64,000 nt of DNA from Phaeosaccion multiseriatum. Its lineage: Eukaryota > Ochrophyta, other classes. Shown in pieces: positions 28,437 through 39,735 of this stretch. The stretch lies in NCBI GenBank assembly GCA_965112735.1, contig OZ218958.1, positions 3,286,001 through 3,350,000 on the forward strand. The letters are read 5' to 3'. Each line of letters begins with the position of its first letter. Position 1 is the stretch's first letter. The notes beneath the pieces are model-generated. The model did not search any database. It was not told the DNA's origin and saw only the letters and a list, made by a program, of their open reading frames with translations. The translations under genes and the position numbers were made by a program.

Positions 28437-29957
28437 AGGCCCAGGATAGGCCAGTACCGTGGGATGAACATCAACAGGGTCTGCAGCCTGGCGGACTTGT
28501 CCTACGCCGCGGGGGGGGGGGGGGAGGGGCAGCTGTTGAAGGAAGCACAGAGGGGCGCGCCAAGGCACGCAGGGTAAGAAGGGTCCTCAGGCAGCAGTCA
28601 ATGAGGAGCAACTGTACTTCAGGGCTCAGCATTCAGACTCAGCAGTTCCCTCGACCACTTCTTCCCGCAGACCATTTCGCACAGGGCGGGAGTGGCGGGC
28701 ATGAGTGTCGCTGGCCAGTACTACTGGCAACAACGACAAGTCTTGCCTTGGCATTGCTGTCCCACACGTCAGAGAGGCAGGCACACCAAGCCCAGGGTAT
28801 AAACCCTGCTCCTCCAGGGAAAAGCGGGAGAGTGGAGGAGGGTAGCAGCGAGGGGTGCCCACAAGACACAGCAAGGCTAATGTCCCTCGCGCAGTGGCTC
28901 TGGTGGGAGGAAGCCAAAGCCGTGCAGCGCGGAGGAGGCGACTGCGCACAGGAGGGGGTGACGGCGGAGGAGGTAGTGGTGCACAAGGAGAGAGGGAGGA
29001 GAGGCGGCAAGGGCGTCACGCGCCCGCCCTCACGCGTCGGCCGAAGGGCAGCAGTAGGCGGCAGAAGGAGGAGGGAGGAGTCGACCTCGTCGCAAGGGGC
29101 GAGCAGTGTGTTGTACCTTCTTAGTCCTTGCATGGCACGTTACCAACACTCCTCAGTGAGGCCCGAGCGTACCTATAAAGCCTAGTAGTACTATAGGGGC
29201 AGTGTAGACATCGATATCCAGTGTCGAGTTGACAAGAGACGTGGAAGAAGCAAATTTTGAAAACAACATGGCGCCAAAATGTGCTAAATCGCGAGAATAC
29301 TCGAGGTTTAGAGAATGCACTACCAGAGCGTTGCTCCCAATGGTAGGTCTCCTATTAGCCTGGAAAGGAAAGGAAGAAGTGATAAGCAATCGGCCCCTAC
29401 ACAGTTACAGAATGTTTTGGAGCGTCACCGCTGTAACGGCTGAGGAAGTCCTGACCCCTATGAAATTAACCCCGGGGTAGACTCGACCGACGGCAACAAA
29501 ATCATTAGCTCTTCCCCCCTCCACCAGCAGCGGGAAACAGCGTGCGCGCGAGCACCACCACACCACACACACAGCAGCAGCGGGGAGCCATTCCCGCGCT
29601 AGCGCCGTTCCCTCTGCTGCACCACAGACAGAGCAGCGGGAAGCGCCCATTATTCATTAGCGCGAGTGCGGAGCGGAGCGCCGTCTCATCCCTCCCACAC
29701 CGCACGGGAAATAGTCCTGCGCGAGCACCACCACACAGCAGCGGGCGCGAGCGCCGTTCCTCCTGGCTGCTGCGCCACAGAGCAAGTGCCGCCGTTGCTC
29801 CCTGCTAGTTCTGCGCCATTCCCGCGGGAACGGAGCGGAGCTCCAGAGGCCCCAAGACTTTGGTGTTGTTGTTTGTTGTTTCTGGGGCAGCACACCACGC
29901 ACCATCCCCCCGGGACGCTGAGGCTGAGGCTGCGCCGGCCCGCCGCAATTGCCCATC
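28437..29957. other. Gene-poor stretch with a degenerate duplication
   Basis: No gene is supported. 29540-29810 holds two diverged copies, about 170 bp apart, of a segment with GCGCGAGCACCACCACAC, CAGCAGCGGG and GCGAGCGCCGTTCC. Several frames cross it by chance. Confidence 0.45.
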
Positions 29958-31199
29958 ATGTCGTCGGGCAAGAGAAAGGTGCGTTGCTTGTTGTTGCTTG
30001 TTGTAGCTTGTGTGCTGGCAGGACACGCGGCCTGGCTCGATGTCTTGCTTGCTTCCTCACTCGCTCCTGTCCATGCTATGGCTTCGTCACCTGCCTGTGC
30101 TGGCCCCACCACAGAGAACGACAACAACCACTCTCATGGGTATCGGGGGAAAGACCCCCGCGGCGATTAAGAAAGCGACTGGCCAGGCCTTCGTGCAGCG
30201 CACCCTCGACGTCGAGTCCCAGTCATTTAGCGCCACGCCCATGCCACAGGCCTTGGGGCTGGCTGCAAATTGCGCGCTTGTGGTCAGGCCATACTGCAGC
30301 AGGACAAGACCAAGGGGGAAGGAGAGAGCTTCTTGCAGGGCAAGGCCTTCGTCCACAGCCTCGAAGACCGACGCAAGCGCCGCAACAAGGTACGCGCTTC
30401 GCCCTTCCTTCATTCGTTCACTCTTTCCCTTCCTTTTGTCGTTACTTGTACTTGCTTCTCTCCCAACTACACGCGCTTCGCCCTCTCCTTTCGCTACCTG
30501 ACTTCATTCATTGGCACTTTCTTTGTATTAAAATACAACAACAGGACGAGCTCCCGGGCGTGCAGGAGGGCCTCGTTCGCCTTTTCTGTGACACCCAACG
30601 GCGTGACGCAGGGCACGTTCGATCGAGTTCGAGACCGAAGCGGACTTTTGCAGGGAGGCTGTTCGGCAGACAGGCACCGCCCGTGGGGATGACTAGATGT
30701 GCAACATGCTGCAGCTGGCCGTGGACCTTTCTGCTGGGGGCAACAACGAGGGAGTCCGTCTCGACACCATGCTGGCCGGGGGGGACGACGAGACCGTGCT
30801 CGTCAAGTGCCTGGCCCACGCTGTGCGGCGCCAGGCTGTCCCCCCCCCCTCCATCTGCTCGGCGGGGGTGCCCATCAGCCAGCGTCGCACCGACAGAATG
30901 CTCGAGAGAGGCTTTTCTGTGGTGCCAGCAGCAACAGCAGCAGCTGAGGAAGCGAGCGACGCAGCAAACCGCATCTCCCTCTTCTTGGATGCGGGAGAGG
31001 GGAAGCGCAAGTGCAGCAGCTTTGGGCACATTGCCATGGAGGCCGTGGTGGAGGCCCTGGAGGAGAACGCCGACGACGAGCAAATGGGCCAGGAACTTTT
31101 GCGAGCCGTCGCCAGGTGCTTGCTCGTCGAGGGAGGCTACACCCTCTTCGGAGAGCTGCTGGCCTCCGTCGGCAGCAGGGCAGGTCTCCAGCACCACCC

Positions 31200-31540
31200 G
31201 GTCAACAGCTTGACTGTGTGTGGCGGAGGAGAGGGCATGATGGAGCCCGTCGCCGAGATCATGCACAACGCCCTCGCTCGTCACCTCGGTCCTGAGCATG
31301 CCGTGCTGCGATACAACCAGGAGAGCAAGACCTTCCACCTGTCCACCTCCTCTCGTCCGGACATTCAAGTCGGCATGTCCGGACGAGAGGAGGTGGACAG
31401 GTGGAAGGTCTTGCTCTCCTAGTTGTATCGCAGCACGGCATGCTCAGGACCGAGGTGACGAGCGAGGGCGTTGTGCATGATGTCGGCGACGGGCTCCGTC
31501 ATGCCCTCTCCTCCGCCACACACAGACAAGCTGTTGACGG
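31200..31540. repeat. Large palindrome 1
   Basis: Arms 31200-31363 and 31376-31540 are near-perfect inverted copies around a 12-nt spacer. One arm is part of the coding-like frame (VCGGGEGMMEPVAEIMHNAL) and the other reads the same peptide on the minus strand. Confidence 0.92.
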
Positions 31541-31596
31541 GCTGTACGCATCGTCGCCGGCCACCACGCGGGAACCTCTTGGCGTCCTTCCCTCGG

Positions 31597-31632
<36 letters not shown>

Positions 31633-31960
31633 GGGGACCAACAGCTCATCCTCGACGTGCAGAGCAGCTCAGCCTTGTCGAGCGACGCGCGCCAGCAAAT
31701 GCTGTACGAGGCTCTTGCTGGGGGCCGCTCCAAGGACACTCCTTCGCCCCCCACAGAGGAGGAAGACGAGGCGGCTCCGGTGGCGAGGCAGCGCATTCTG
31801 GCCTTCGTAGAGCCCCCCCCAGCAGTCACGGATGCGGACTTGTTTACCACGGCCACTCGTCCCTTCGTCGACATGGTGCTCAGCGAAGAGGGGGACCGCA
31901 ACAGGCTGAGAAACGAGGCGCTCAGAGTGGTTGCTCGAACCCTCCTCTTCGTACGGCTTG

Positions 31961-33124
31961 CAGTGACGATGATGGCGCCCCCGGGAGCCTCTCACGCAGC
32001 GTGGAGTGCGCGCTGGAGCTTGGGCCGATGTTGAAGGAGGGCGTTGTGGACGCTCCTCTTCTCCACCACGACCCACACGTCCGCACCGGCAGCAAGCCAG
32101 CCAGTGGCTTTGAGAATGGCGAGAATGTGGCGCACCACGCCAGCTTGGGCTGTCAAGGACGCCGTGCTGCCTGAACTCGACCTCAAGAGCACGACGGCAG
32201 CGCCCCGAGGGGTGGTGGGAGGACGAGGCGGAGGAAACGGAGGAGGGGGGAGGCACTGACGATGAGAATGCGGTTCGTCGATCCCATGGCCGCCCACGGT
32301 TGCGCAGCCGTCTCTTCCTCTCTCTGCTGCTCCGGAGCAGCCTACGGGGGGGCAGGCGGAATGGGCGCTGCCAACCACCGCCCTGCTCTGCTTCGGCGTG
32401 AAGGTGACGTGGATGGAAAGGCGTGGGGTGTCGTCGCGTGGTAGTAGGTGTGCCGCAAAGGCCGTAATGTCTTGCATCTCGGTCATGATGTTCTTGAAGC
32501 GTGCGACATCGGGCACAAGGAAATCCGCATTCCTTGTGCCCGATGTCGCACGCTTCAAGTACATCATGACCGAGATGCAAGGCGTTGCCCTCAAGCTGCA
32601 GGAGGCCTTTGCGGCACACCTACTTCCGCGCGACGACGCCCCAGGCCTTTCAATACACGTCACCTTCACGCCGAAGCAGAGCAGGGCGGTGGTGGGCAGC
32701 GCCTCTGCCCCCATCATTCCGGAGCAGCAGAGAGAGGAAGAGACGGCTGCGCAAGCGTCGGCGGCCATGGGATCGACGAACCGCATTCTCGTCGTCAAGG
32801 CATCCGACGAAGTGGAGTGCCTCCCCCCTCCTCCGTCTCCTCGGCCTGGTCCTCCCACCACTCCCACCACCACTCGGGGCGCTGCCGTCGTGCTCTTGAG
32901 GTCGAGTTCAGGCAGCACGGCGTCCTTGAGGGCCCCCCTCGCTGGCGTGGTGCGCCGCATTCTGGCCATTCTCAAAGCCACTGGCTGGCTTGCTGCCGGT
33001 GCGGACGTGTGGGTCGTGGTGGAGAAGAGGAGCATCCACAACGCCCTCCTTCAACATCGGCCCAAGCTCAAGTGCGCACTCGACGCTGCGCGAGAGGCTC
33101 ACGGGGGCGCCATCATCGTCACTG
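31961..33124. repeat. Large palindrome 2
   Basis: Arms of about 560-595 bp (31961-32522 and 32530-33124) are inverted copies around a 7-nt spacer. They differ by scattered substitutions and a few indels, for example GGTAGTAGGTGTGCCG against GGAAGTAGGTGTGCCG. The two strands therefore encode nearly the same peptides. Confidence 0.92.
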
Positions 33125-33501
33125 CCGTCCTCAGTCGCTTATGCCGCGACCCGGGCATAGCGCAGACCATTCTCACAGAAGCAGCAGGGAGCGAAGTGGT
33201 CTTTTCCGTCCCCGAGCCCCTGCTCCGCACCTGCCAAGAACCCAACAAGTCAGGCGCAGGAGAGCCCCCCCCGAGACTCCACCAGGCCATCTACGGCCTC
33301 TCTTGCGTCAACCAGGCCAGCAGCGATGGCATGACACGCCACTGGGCGAACCACCACGCGGCCAGGGCCCTCATGGGCAGTCTTCTCTGCATCAAGGCTA
33401 CCGACCATCACGAGACGGGGGGCGAGGAGGAGGAGGAGGAGGAGGAGGAGGAGGAGGACGCCTTCTTCGGCGGCATCCTCGCATCCGAACCGTTCGTCGG
33501 T

Positions 33502-33770
33502 TGGTGGACGGGCTGGTGCGGGAGCACAGGTAGAAGTGCGTGGTGCTGTCAATGCTGGGTGGTTCCGGCATGGCGTTTGCAAGCGCGGCTGCGGTGGCTT
33601 CCACGAACGGTGTGGATGCGAGGATGCCGCCTTAACTGACTGGCTGTCGGCGGCATCCTCGCATCCACACCGTTCGTCGAAGCCACCGCAGCCGCGCTTG
33701 CAAACGCCACCGCCCAGCACGGACAGCACCACGCACTTCTACCTGTACTCCCGCACCAGCCCGTCCACCA
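33502..33770. repeat. Large palindrome 3
   Basis: Arms 33502-33631 and 33649-33770 are inverted copies around a 17-nt spacer. A further partial copy of the inner sequence (GGCGGCATCCTCGCATCC) lies at 33470, just outside the left arm. Confidence 0.9.
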
Positions 33771-33850
33771 GTTGTCGTGGGATTGGTTCTTGTTTCCGGT
33801 CTCATGGTCGTTCTCGCGGAACACGCGGGTGTGTGGAAAGTTGATTCGTA

Positions 33851-34290
33851 AGTCAATGGCCCAGGCCCAGGCAGATACGGTGAGAACGGGTGGCGTGGCT
33901 CTCACTATCCTATGTGCGTAGGTGGTCGTTTAGGACTAGCATGAGATAAGTTAATAGAGGCAAGGCTGGCTTTGGGGTTGCTGTTACCTTGTCCGTGTGT
34001 CTAGTTCCATCCTATCTGTAGGCGACTTCCTATCCACTCATCGATTACCTGCCTTTTCCCATCCACTGCCTTCCCTCTCCTTCCTTCCTTCCTTCCTTCC
34101 CTCTCCTTCCTTCCTTCCTTCCTTCCCTCCTTCCCTCTCCTTCCTTCCTTCCTTCCTTCCTTCCTTCCTTCCTTCCTTCCTTCCTTTCTTCCTTCCTTCC
34201 TTCCTTCCCTCCTTCCCTCTCCTTCCTCCCTCCCTCCCTCCCTCCCTCCCTCCCCTCCTTCCTCTGCGTGACTGACTGACTGGCAGGAGC
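33851..34290. other. Intergenic or intronic, TTCC-rich
   Basis: About 34076-34262 is a (TTCC)n/(CTCC)n pyrimidine array. It ends in an apparent 3' splice site (GACTGGCAG, ending at 34284), so an upstream non-coding or short coding exon of the next gene may exist. I could not locate one. Confidence 0.5.
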
Positions 34291-34431
34291 ATGACGGAGC
34301 TTGTTGACCACCTCTCTCGCATGACGGAGAAGCGCTTCTCGGACGAAAGAGCTGCCCTCAAGAGAAGGCACAGCGTTGAGGTCAAGCGTCTGCACCGCTT
34401 CATTGTGAGTCATTGCGTCGGACTCTTTCGG

Positions 34432-34462
<31 letters not shown>

Positions 34463-35337
34463 CCCCTCTCTCTCTCTTTTTGTCTCTACCTGTCTTACTG
34501 TTTCTCACTCTCCCCCTCTCTGCCTCTCTGTCGCCCTCTCTCCCTCCCTCTCTCTCTGTCTCTCTCTCTCTCGCTGTTTCTCTCCCTCTCTCCCTCTCTT
34601 CCTCTCTGCCTCTCTCTCGCGCTCCGTCCCTCCCTCCCTCTCTATCTCTCAAATCTCTCTCTCTCTCCCTCTCTCCTGCTGCTCTCTCCTTCTTTGCCCC
34701 CCTCCCTCTCTATCACCCGACTCACCCTCCTCCCCCTCCCCTCGCACCACCCACCCACAATCGACATCCCGTCATCTCTCACTTCTCTCACTTCTCTCTC
34801 ACCTCTCTCACTTCTCTCACTTCTCTCACTTCTCTCACTTCTCTCACTTCTCTCACCTCTCACCTCTCTCGCCTCTGTCGCCTCTATCGCCTCTGTCGTG
34901 TCTCTCAGAGCTCTCTCACCAGCAGCTTCCAGAACCCCCGGGGGCAGCAGGTCCGAGACAAAGTGCTGCAGAAGGCTTGCACGACATTCCTCGTCCCCAG
35001 GTCAGAGCCAGAGCCAGAGAGAGAGAGAGAGAGAAAGAGGAGGAGGGGGGTGGGCAGGGGTATGGGTAGAAGCTGAGAGAGAGGGGGGCAGGGGCAGAGA
35101 CACAAAGAGAGGCAGAGGCCGACAGCCACAGAGAGGCAGAGGTAGAAGCAGAGAGGGAGGCAGGGGGTGGAGGCAAAGGCCGAGGCAGAGGCCCGGAGCG
35201 AGGGATGCTGTGCGAGCCTTTAAGCCTTCTCCCCCTCCCCACCCCTCCTCTCCTCAGATGATCGAGCTGTCGCTGGAGTACGCCTCTCCTGTGGACGACT
35301 TGTTTGCCCAGGCCGCCATCGAGGAGCCTAGACCGCA

Positions 35338-35390
<53 letters not shown>

Positions 35391-36163
35391 TGGTGGTACG
35401 GCAGGAGCAACAATTAGTGGTGCGGGAGGGGCAGCAGTTGGTGGTGCGGGAGGGGCAGCAGTTGGTGGTACGGCAGGAGCAGCCGCGTGCAGTGTCCCCG
35501 GTGCCCTTGTCTGGCGTAGCAACGACGGTGCAGGAGGCCCAAGGGCGTGACACCCAAGTAGAGAGGAAGGAGCTGAGCCCCGAGCAGAGGTTTACACCCC
35601 GCGGAGGGGCGGCGGCGAGAAGGGAGGTGAGAGGGATAGCAGCAATGAGAGGGGCAGTGAGAGGGGCAGTGAGAGGGACAGTGAGAGGGACAGTGAGAGG
35701 GACAGTGAGAGGGACAGTGAGAGGGGCAGCAGCGAGAGCGGCTGGAGCGGCTCGAGGAGGAGTGTGTCGAGGGGAAGCAGCGGCAGATTCTCGTGCAGCA
35801 GCGACTACGCCTGCGAGCGAGGAGAAGGAGGCCACGACAGTACCATGAGTCCACATGGGCTGCCGCAGCGGGAGAAGCAGCATCAGCAGGGGGTGATACG
35901 GCAGCAACCATCCCCTGTGGCAAGTGGGGAGACGACTCATGAGGAGTCCCCCTGGGCAGAGCCTCAGCCATCTGTGAATGCGTCTCCAACGACCGCTGCG
36001 GTAAGCCCCTCTGCCAGTTCTGCAGCTGCCGTGTCTCCCGGCCTGCTGCCCCCTGAGACTAGTGTGAGTTTAGTTCGTCTCCTGCATCTAGCGTGCTGCC
36101 CCCTGGGAATGATGCACCCCCTGGAACTATTTGTGAGCTCCCTGGGACAAGAGAAGTGGCCGC

Positions 36164-36199
<36 letters not shown>

Positions 36200-39091
36200 G
36201 TTGAGGGCCGACCATGCCTCCAAAGGGTGGGGGGTGATGGACAGTGACTGTGACTCCGAGGAAGACTCACAGTTGGCACAGCTCCAGAGAGAGGCGGACA
36301 GGGCGGAGGCAAAGCGCTTGGAGGCGGCAAGTGAGCTCGAGAGGGCGGAGAGAGGGGTGGACCAGCTGAGGAGGAGCAAGCAGCAGCCGCAGGAGGAGGA
36401 GGAGCAAAGGGCAAGGGAGGAGCAGGCACGGCAGGAGGCAGAACAGGCAGAGGAGGAGGACAGGGAGCGGAAGAGGCGAGAGGAACAGGCAGAGGCGGAG
36501 AGGGGGAGAGAGAAGACAAGGCGGAGGAGGAGGAGGGCGAGGGTGAGGAAGGCCAAGGAGAAGAGGGCCGAGTGGCTGAGGGAAGCTCACACGGCGGCGA
36601 GGGACAAAGCTGAGAAGCAGGAGGCCCAAGTAGAGGAGGTTGTGACTCAAGCCGAGCAGTTGGTGGTTCAGGCGGAGAGGGGCGTGAAGGAGCTCGAGAG
36701 AGTCAAGGCAGAGCGGGAGAGAGCGAAAGCGGAGGGCAAGGGCAAGGCAGAGGAGGAGAGGGGGGAGGGGGAGGTGGAGAAGGAGGAGGACGAGGAGGAG
36801 GAGAGGGAGGAGGATGTGCGAGAGGCCCAAGCAGGGGTAGCAGCGCTGGCCAAGCTGTGGGTAGCTCAGGCACATCTTTTGGACGTTACGGCAAAGGCGG
36901 TGCGTGAGCTCAAGGGGCAGCAGGAGGGAGACCTTCTTCTTGTCGAGCAGGACCAGCAGCAGCAGTTGGTGATACAGCAGCAGCTACAGCAGGAGGAGGA
37001 GGAGGAAGAGGAGGAGGAGGAGGAGGAGGAGGCTACATCTGATGAAGGGGGGGACGAAGAAGCACCACTAAGTGACACAGATGGTGACACCGCCAATGCT
37101 TTGGATGTGCAACAGGGGTAGGAGGAGGTGATGAATGTGTGGGTAGAGCAGCACCGGCGGACGCTCGTACAAGCACAGCAACGGCTCCAAACCGCACAAG
37201 AGGCTGTGACTGGGGCAGAGCGGGACCATACAGAGGCCGTGGAGCGAGCAGCGGCGCTGAGCAAGGCGGTAGGGAAGGAGAAGGAGAGGCGGAGGCTGAG
37301 GAGGAGGATCGAGGAGGCGAGGAGGGGTGAGCAGAGCGCTTGGGAGAGGGTGAGGGAGAAGGTCCTGGAGGGGCAAAGACTGGAGAGGCAGGTGAGGGCC
37401 GCGGCGGATGCCTTTCTTGCCCAGGGGGGGAAACGGAGAGGCCTCCAGCAGCAGCCTCTGGAGGGTCCAGGGGGGCAGCAGCTGCCCCAGCCCGAGGGGG
37501 GGGGGGGCAGGGGATGAGAGCGGGAGAGGGGCAGACGCCATAACAACAAGAATCAGGGCCAGTGTGAGTGCCAGTGAGGATGCCAGTGTGAGTGCCAGTG
37601 CTGGAGGAGCGGTCCAGGCCCAAGGGGACGCCGTAGCAGACCAGCAAGGGACGCAAGGGAGGGGAGGAAGGAGAGGGAGAAGGCACTCTAATGATGATCA
37701 GCACGAGGACAGTCGCGATGCCCGGACCCCTTCAGTGGAGCCCTCACTGGGCAGCGGGGACAGTCGGGAGGGAGAGCGGGGACAGGGAGGGGGAGGGGGA
37801 GGTGGAGGCACGCACCACCCGAATCGCGGTAAGCACCGCAGCCCCGTTCGGTCGCGGCGAAGTGAGGCCTCCGAGGGTGGCGAGGCGAGGAGGGAGAGAG
37901 GGGGGAGGCAAGGCAGCGACGGGGAAGGGCAGGGAGGGGCCTTAGGGCAGCGCATTCACACTGAAACTGGCTCGGACACTGATACCCTCACTGGCACGCA
38001 TAGTGGCAGCGAGGCAGCGAGGAGGCGGAGGAGGCGCAGGAGGAGAAGGAGGGGCAGCGGTGAGGGGATTGAGGGGGGGTGTGACGGTGAGGACTGGAGT
38101 CAGGAGCGCGACGGCGGAGGTGGAGAGGAGGTGTGGGAGGGGAGGAGGAGGAGGAGGAGGAGCAGCGTCGGCTCCTCTGGGCCTATTCCTTATCCGCCCC
38201 TCTCTCGGGGGGCGGCGGAGGCGGGCAGGCAGGGGCAACAGGGGGGCAGACGGCGGAGGAGCAGCCTTGGCGTGAGCGGACAGGACCGCAGACGAGAGAG
38301 CTTGTTGGCCGACTCTATAGAGCACTCCGTTGGTAGAGATGAAGACGCGGGGAGGAGGCAGAGGAGGAGGAGGAGGAGGAGGAGCCGCTCGCCCACACCC
38401 GACAGCCCGAGAGGAGGTGAGGGGGGTACTGAGGACACAAGAAGGGGCAGCACGACCCCCGGTAGAGGAAGCCCTAACAGCCCTCGGAGCGCCGCCAGCA
38501 GAGGGCAGGAGCAGGGGCAGTCATATGGGCATGGACGGGACGGAGAGGACTCCGAGTCGGTACTGAACGGCATCCTCAGGCACACCGCCACCTTAGCCGA
38601 CGCCGTGGCCAAGAGGCACATGTCGCTCGCCGTCTCAGCCGAGGCCTCCGAACAGTAAGTCAGTAAGTCAGTAAGCGAATGAGAGTGACGGGAGTGACGG
38701 TGAGGCTGAGGGGTGGGGCTTGTGTGGTTGTGTGTGTTGAGTTTGAGTGTTGAGCCTGCTGTACCCGTCTCGTCTCGCAACCAACACCGGGGCAGGGCAG
38801 GCAGGGCTCAGCGGCTCTACGCCCACCCCGAAGGAAGCCCCAAAGCTCCAAGGACAAGGGGACCTCTGCTCATTCTGAGACACCATCAGCACTCACGGAC
38901 ACTGTGTCCTGATACTGCTCACTGTGTCCTGACACTGCTTCCTGACACCTTCCCCTCTTGAAACTCACTGGAACTGCCACAGGCTCATCGGTATGGGGGC
39001 TTCCCTTGTGGGGGAGGGCAGCGCGGTGTATGAGGCAGCAAGCCCCACTGCTTCTCGCAACTCAAGCTGGCCCTACAGCGAAGCAGACTGA
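34291..39091 (+). CDS. Low-complexity coiled-coil / Arg-Ser-rich protein, apparently disrupted
   Basis: Likely exons are 34291-34404 (MTELVDHLSRMTEKRFSDE), about 34909-35049, 35258 onward (MIELSLEYASPVDDLF then a polyGln run and LVVRQEQ/LVVREGQ repeats), a long block to 38657, and a final exon 38983-39091. The last junction is exact: CA joined to G gives QLIGMGASLVGEG and a TGA. The middle holds SER/DSER repeats (35640-35740), an Ala run, a Glu/Arg/Lys coiled coil (36230-37120) and poly-Arg/Ser blocks (37550-38650). Frame changes occur near 35626 and 36070. An in-frame TAG lies at 37119-37121, with coding resuming as EEVMNVWVEQHRR. A further shift occurs at a 10-11 nt G-run near 37500. Either it is decaying or the homopolymers are mis-sequenced. 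Function is unknown. Confidence 0.45.
34775..34870 (+). repeat. ACTTCTCTC-type 10-bp minisatellite
   Basis: About ten tandem copies of CTCACTTCTC in the intron just upstream of the acceptor at 34908. Confidence 0.9.
35334..35390 (+). repeat. (CAG)n polyglutamine tract
   Basis: A CAG run within coding sequence specifying about 18 Gln. It is followed by four imperfect copies of a unit encoding QLVVR(Q/E)(E/G)Q. Confidence 0.95.
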
Positions 39092-39735
39092 CGCCTGACT
39101 TGAGGCCGTCTGCGCTTTGTAGTACCTGGTGTCCACCAGCTGGCCGTACGGCGAGGGCGGCTGAGAGAGGACTGAGTGAGGACTGACTAAAGAGGGAGAC
39201 AAAGAGGGAGGCTCTCTTGCTTGCACTCTGATATCTGTACCTGGTGTCAGCCCCAACCCCCTCGTGGCGCTGCGACTCCCACTCCTTGGATCCTACACCA
39301 ACCAACACACTTTTGAGTCTTTCCGTCCTGGCCGGCCCATAGCTAGCTAGGCCTACCCATCGACGCAGATGGCTCATTCCAGTGGCCGCCCCAAAGCTTC
39401 CTCAAACGGGAGAGCGGGAGGTGTCGGGCAGCGGCAGACGGTGGCAGCCTTCGTGGACTCTCTCTTGGCCTGGGTGAGTCGAGGCCTGGGCCTGCAGGCA
39501 GACACTCTGAGAGCAGGCAGGCAGTGATGATAACAAAAGACAGTTCAAGAGGGCACTTTGCTGTCGCACCGCAGCGGAAGGGAGGGGTGGGCGAGCGGAG
39601 GGTGGCAGGTCAGGATAGGCCTCACTCGAGCACTGTAGACGCTCCCACGTGGTACCATTCTAGTAGGGGCAGTTGAGCAGGACGATCAAAACAAATTCAC
39701 CAAAGAAATGTCTTAATTTTTTTTTTTAAAGTATT
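39092..39735. other. Intergenic part of the duplicated segment
   Basis: No gene is seen. About 39380-39560 (GGGAGAGCGGGAGGTGTCGG ... CTTCGTGGACTCTCTCTTGG) recurs in direct orientation at 43143-43310, so this block brackets pair B. A T-run (39716-39727) lies just beyond the FNIP B stop. Confidence 0.6.

Larger units (their letters stand above)
29958..33850 (+). pseudogene. Decayed or rearranged coding DNA of unknown family
   Basis: A possible first exon MSSGKRK (29958-29978, followed by GTGCGT) precedes coding-like segments. These include GKTPAAIKKATGQAFVQRTL, then after a frame change KAFVHSLEDRRKRRNK (to a GT donor at 30391), then DELPGVQEGLVRLF from an AG at about 30544. Further frame changes lead to FETEADFCREAVRQTGTARG and an in-frame TAG immediately before MCNMLQLAVDLSAGG at 30697. 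A 241-codon frame then runs into a palindrome at 31200-31540. Later open pieces (31471-32034 and 32536-33530) are interrupted by two more palindromes. I recognise no domain. Repeated frameshifts and fold-back duplications argue for a broken gene, though sequencing indels could explain some of the breaks. Confidence 0.4.

Noticed and set aside
31992-33041. 349-codon minus-strand frame resembling the plus-strand frame
   Set aside because: It is the mirror image created by palindrome 2, not an independent gene.
34413-35069. Ser/Leu-rich 218-codon frame
   Set aside because: It crosses TC-rich intron repeats. The exon at about 34909 reads better in the frame of MTELVDHLSRMTEK.
37119-37121. TAG read as a sense codon (alternative genetic code)
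   Set aside because: Intact genes in the window (eIF2B epsilon, FNIP, ankyrin, RCC1) end at TGA or TAA and contain no internal TAG, and no suppressor tRNA is seen. Decay or sequencing error is simpler.
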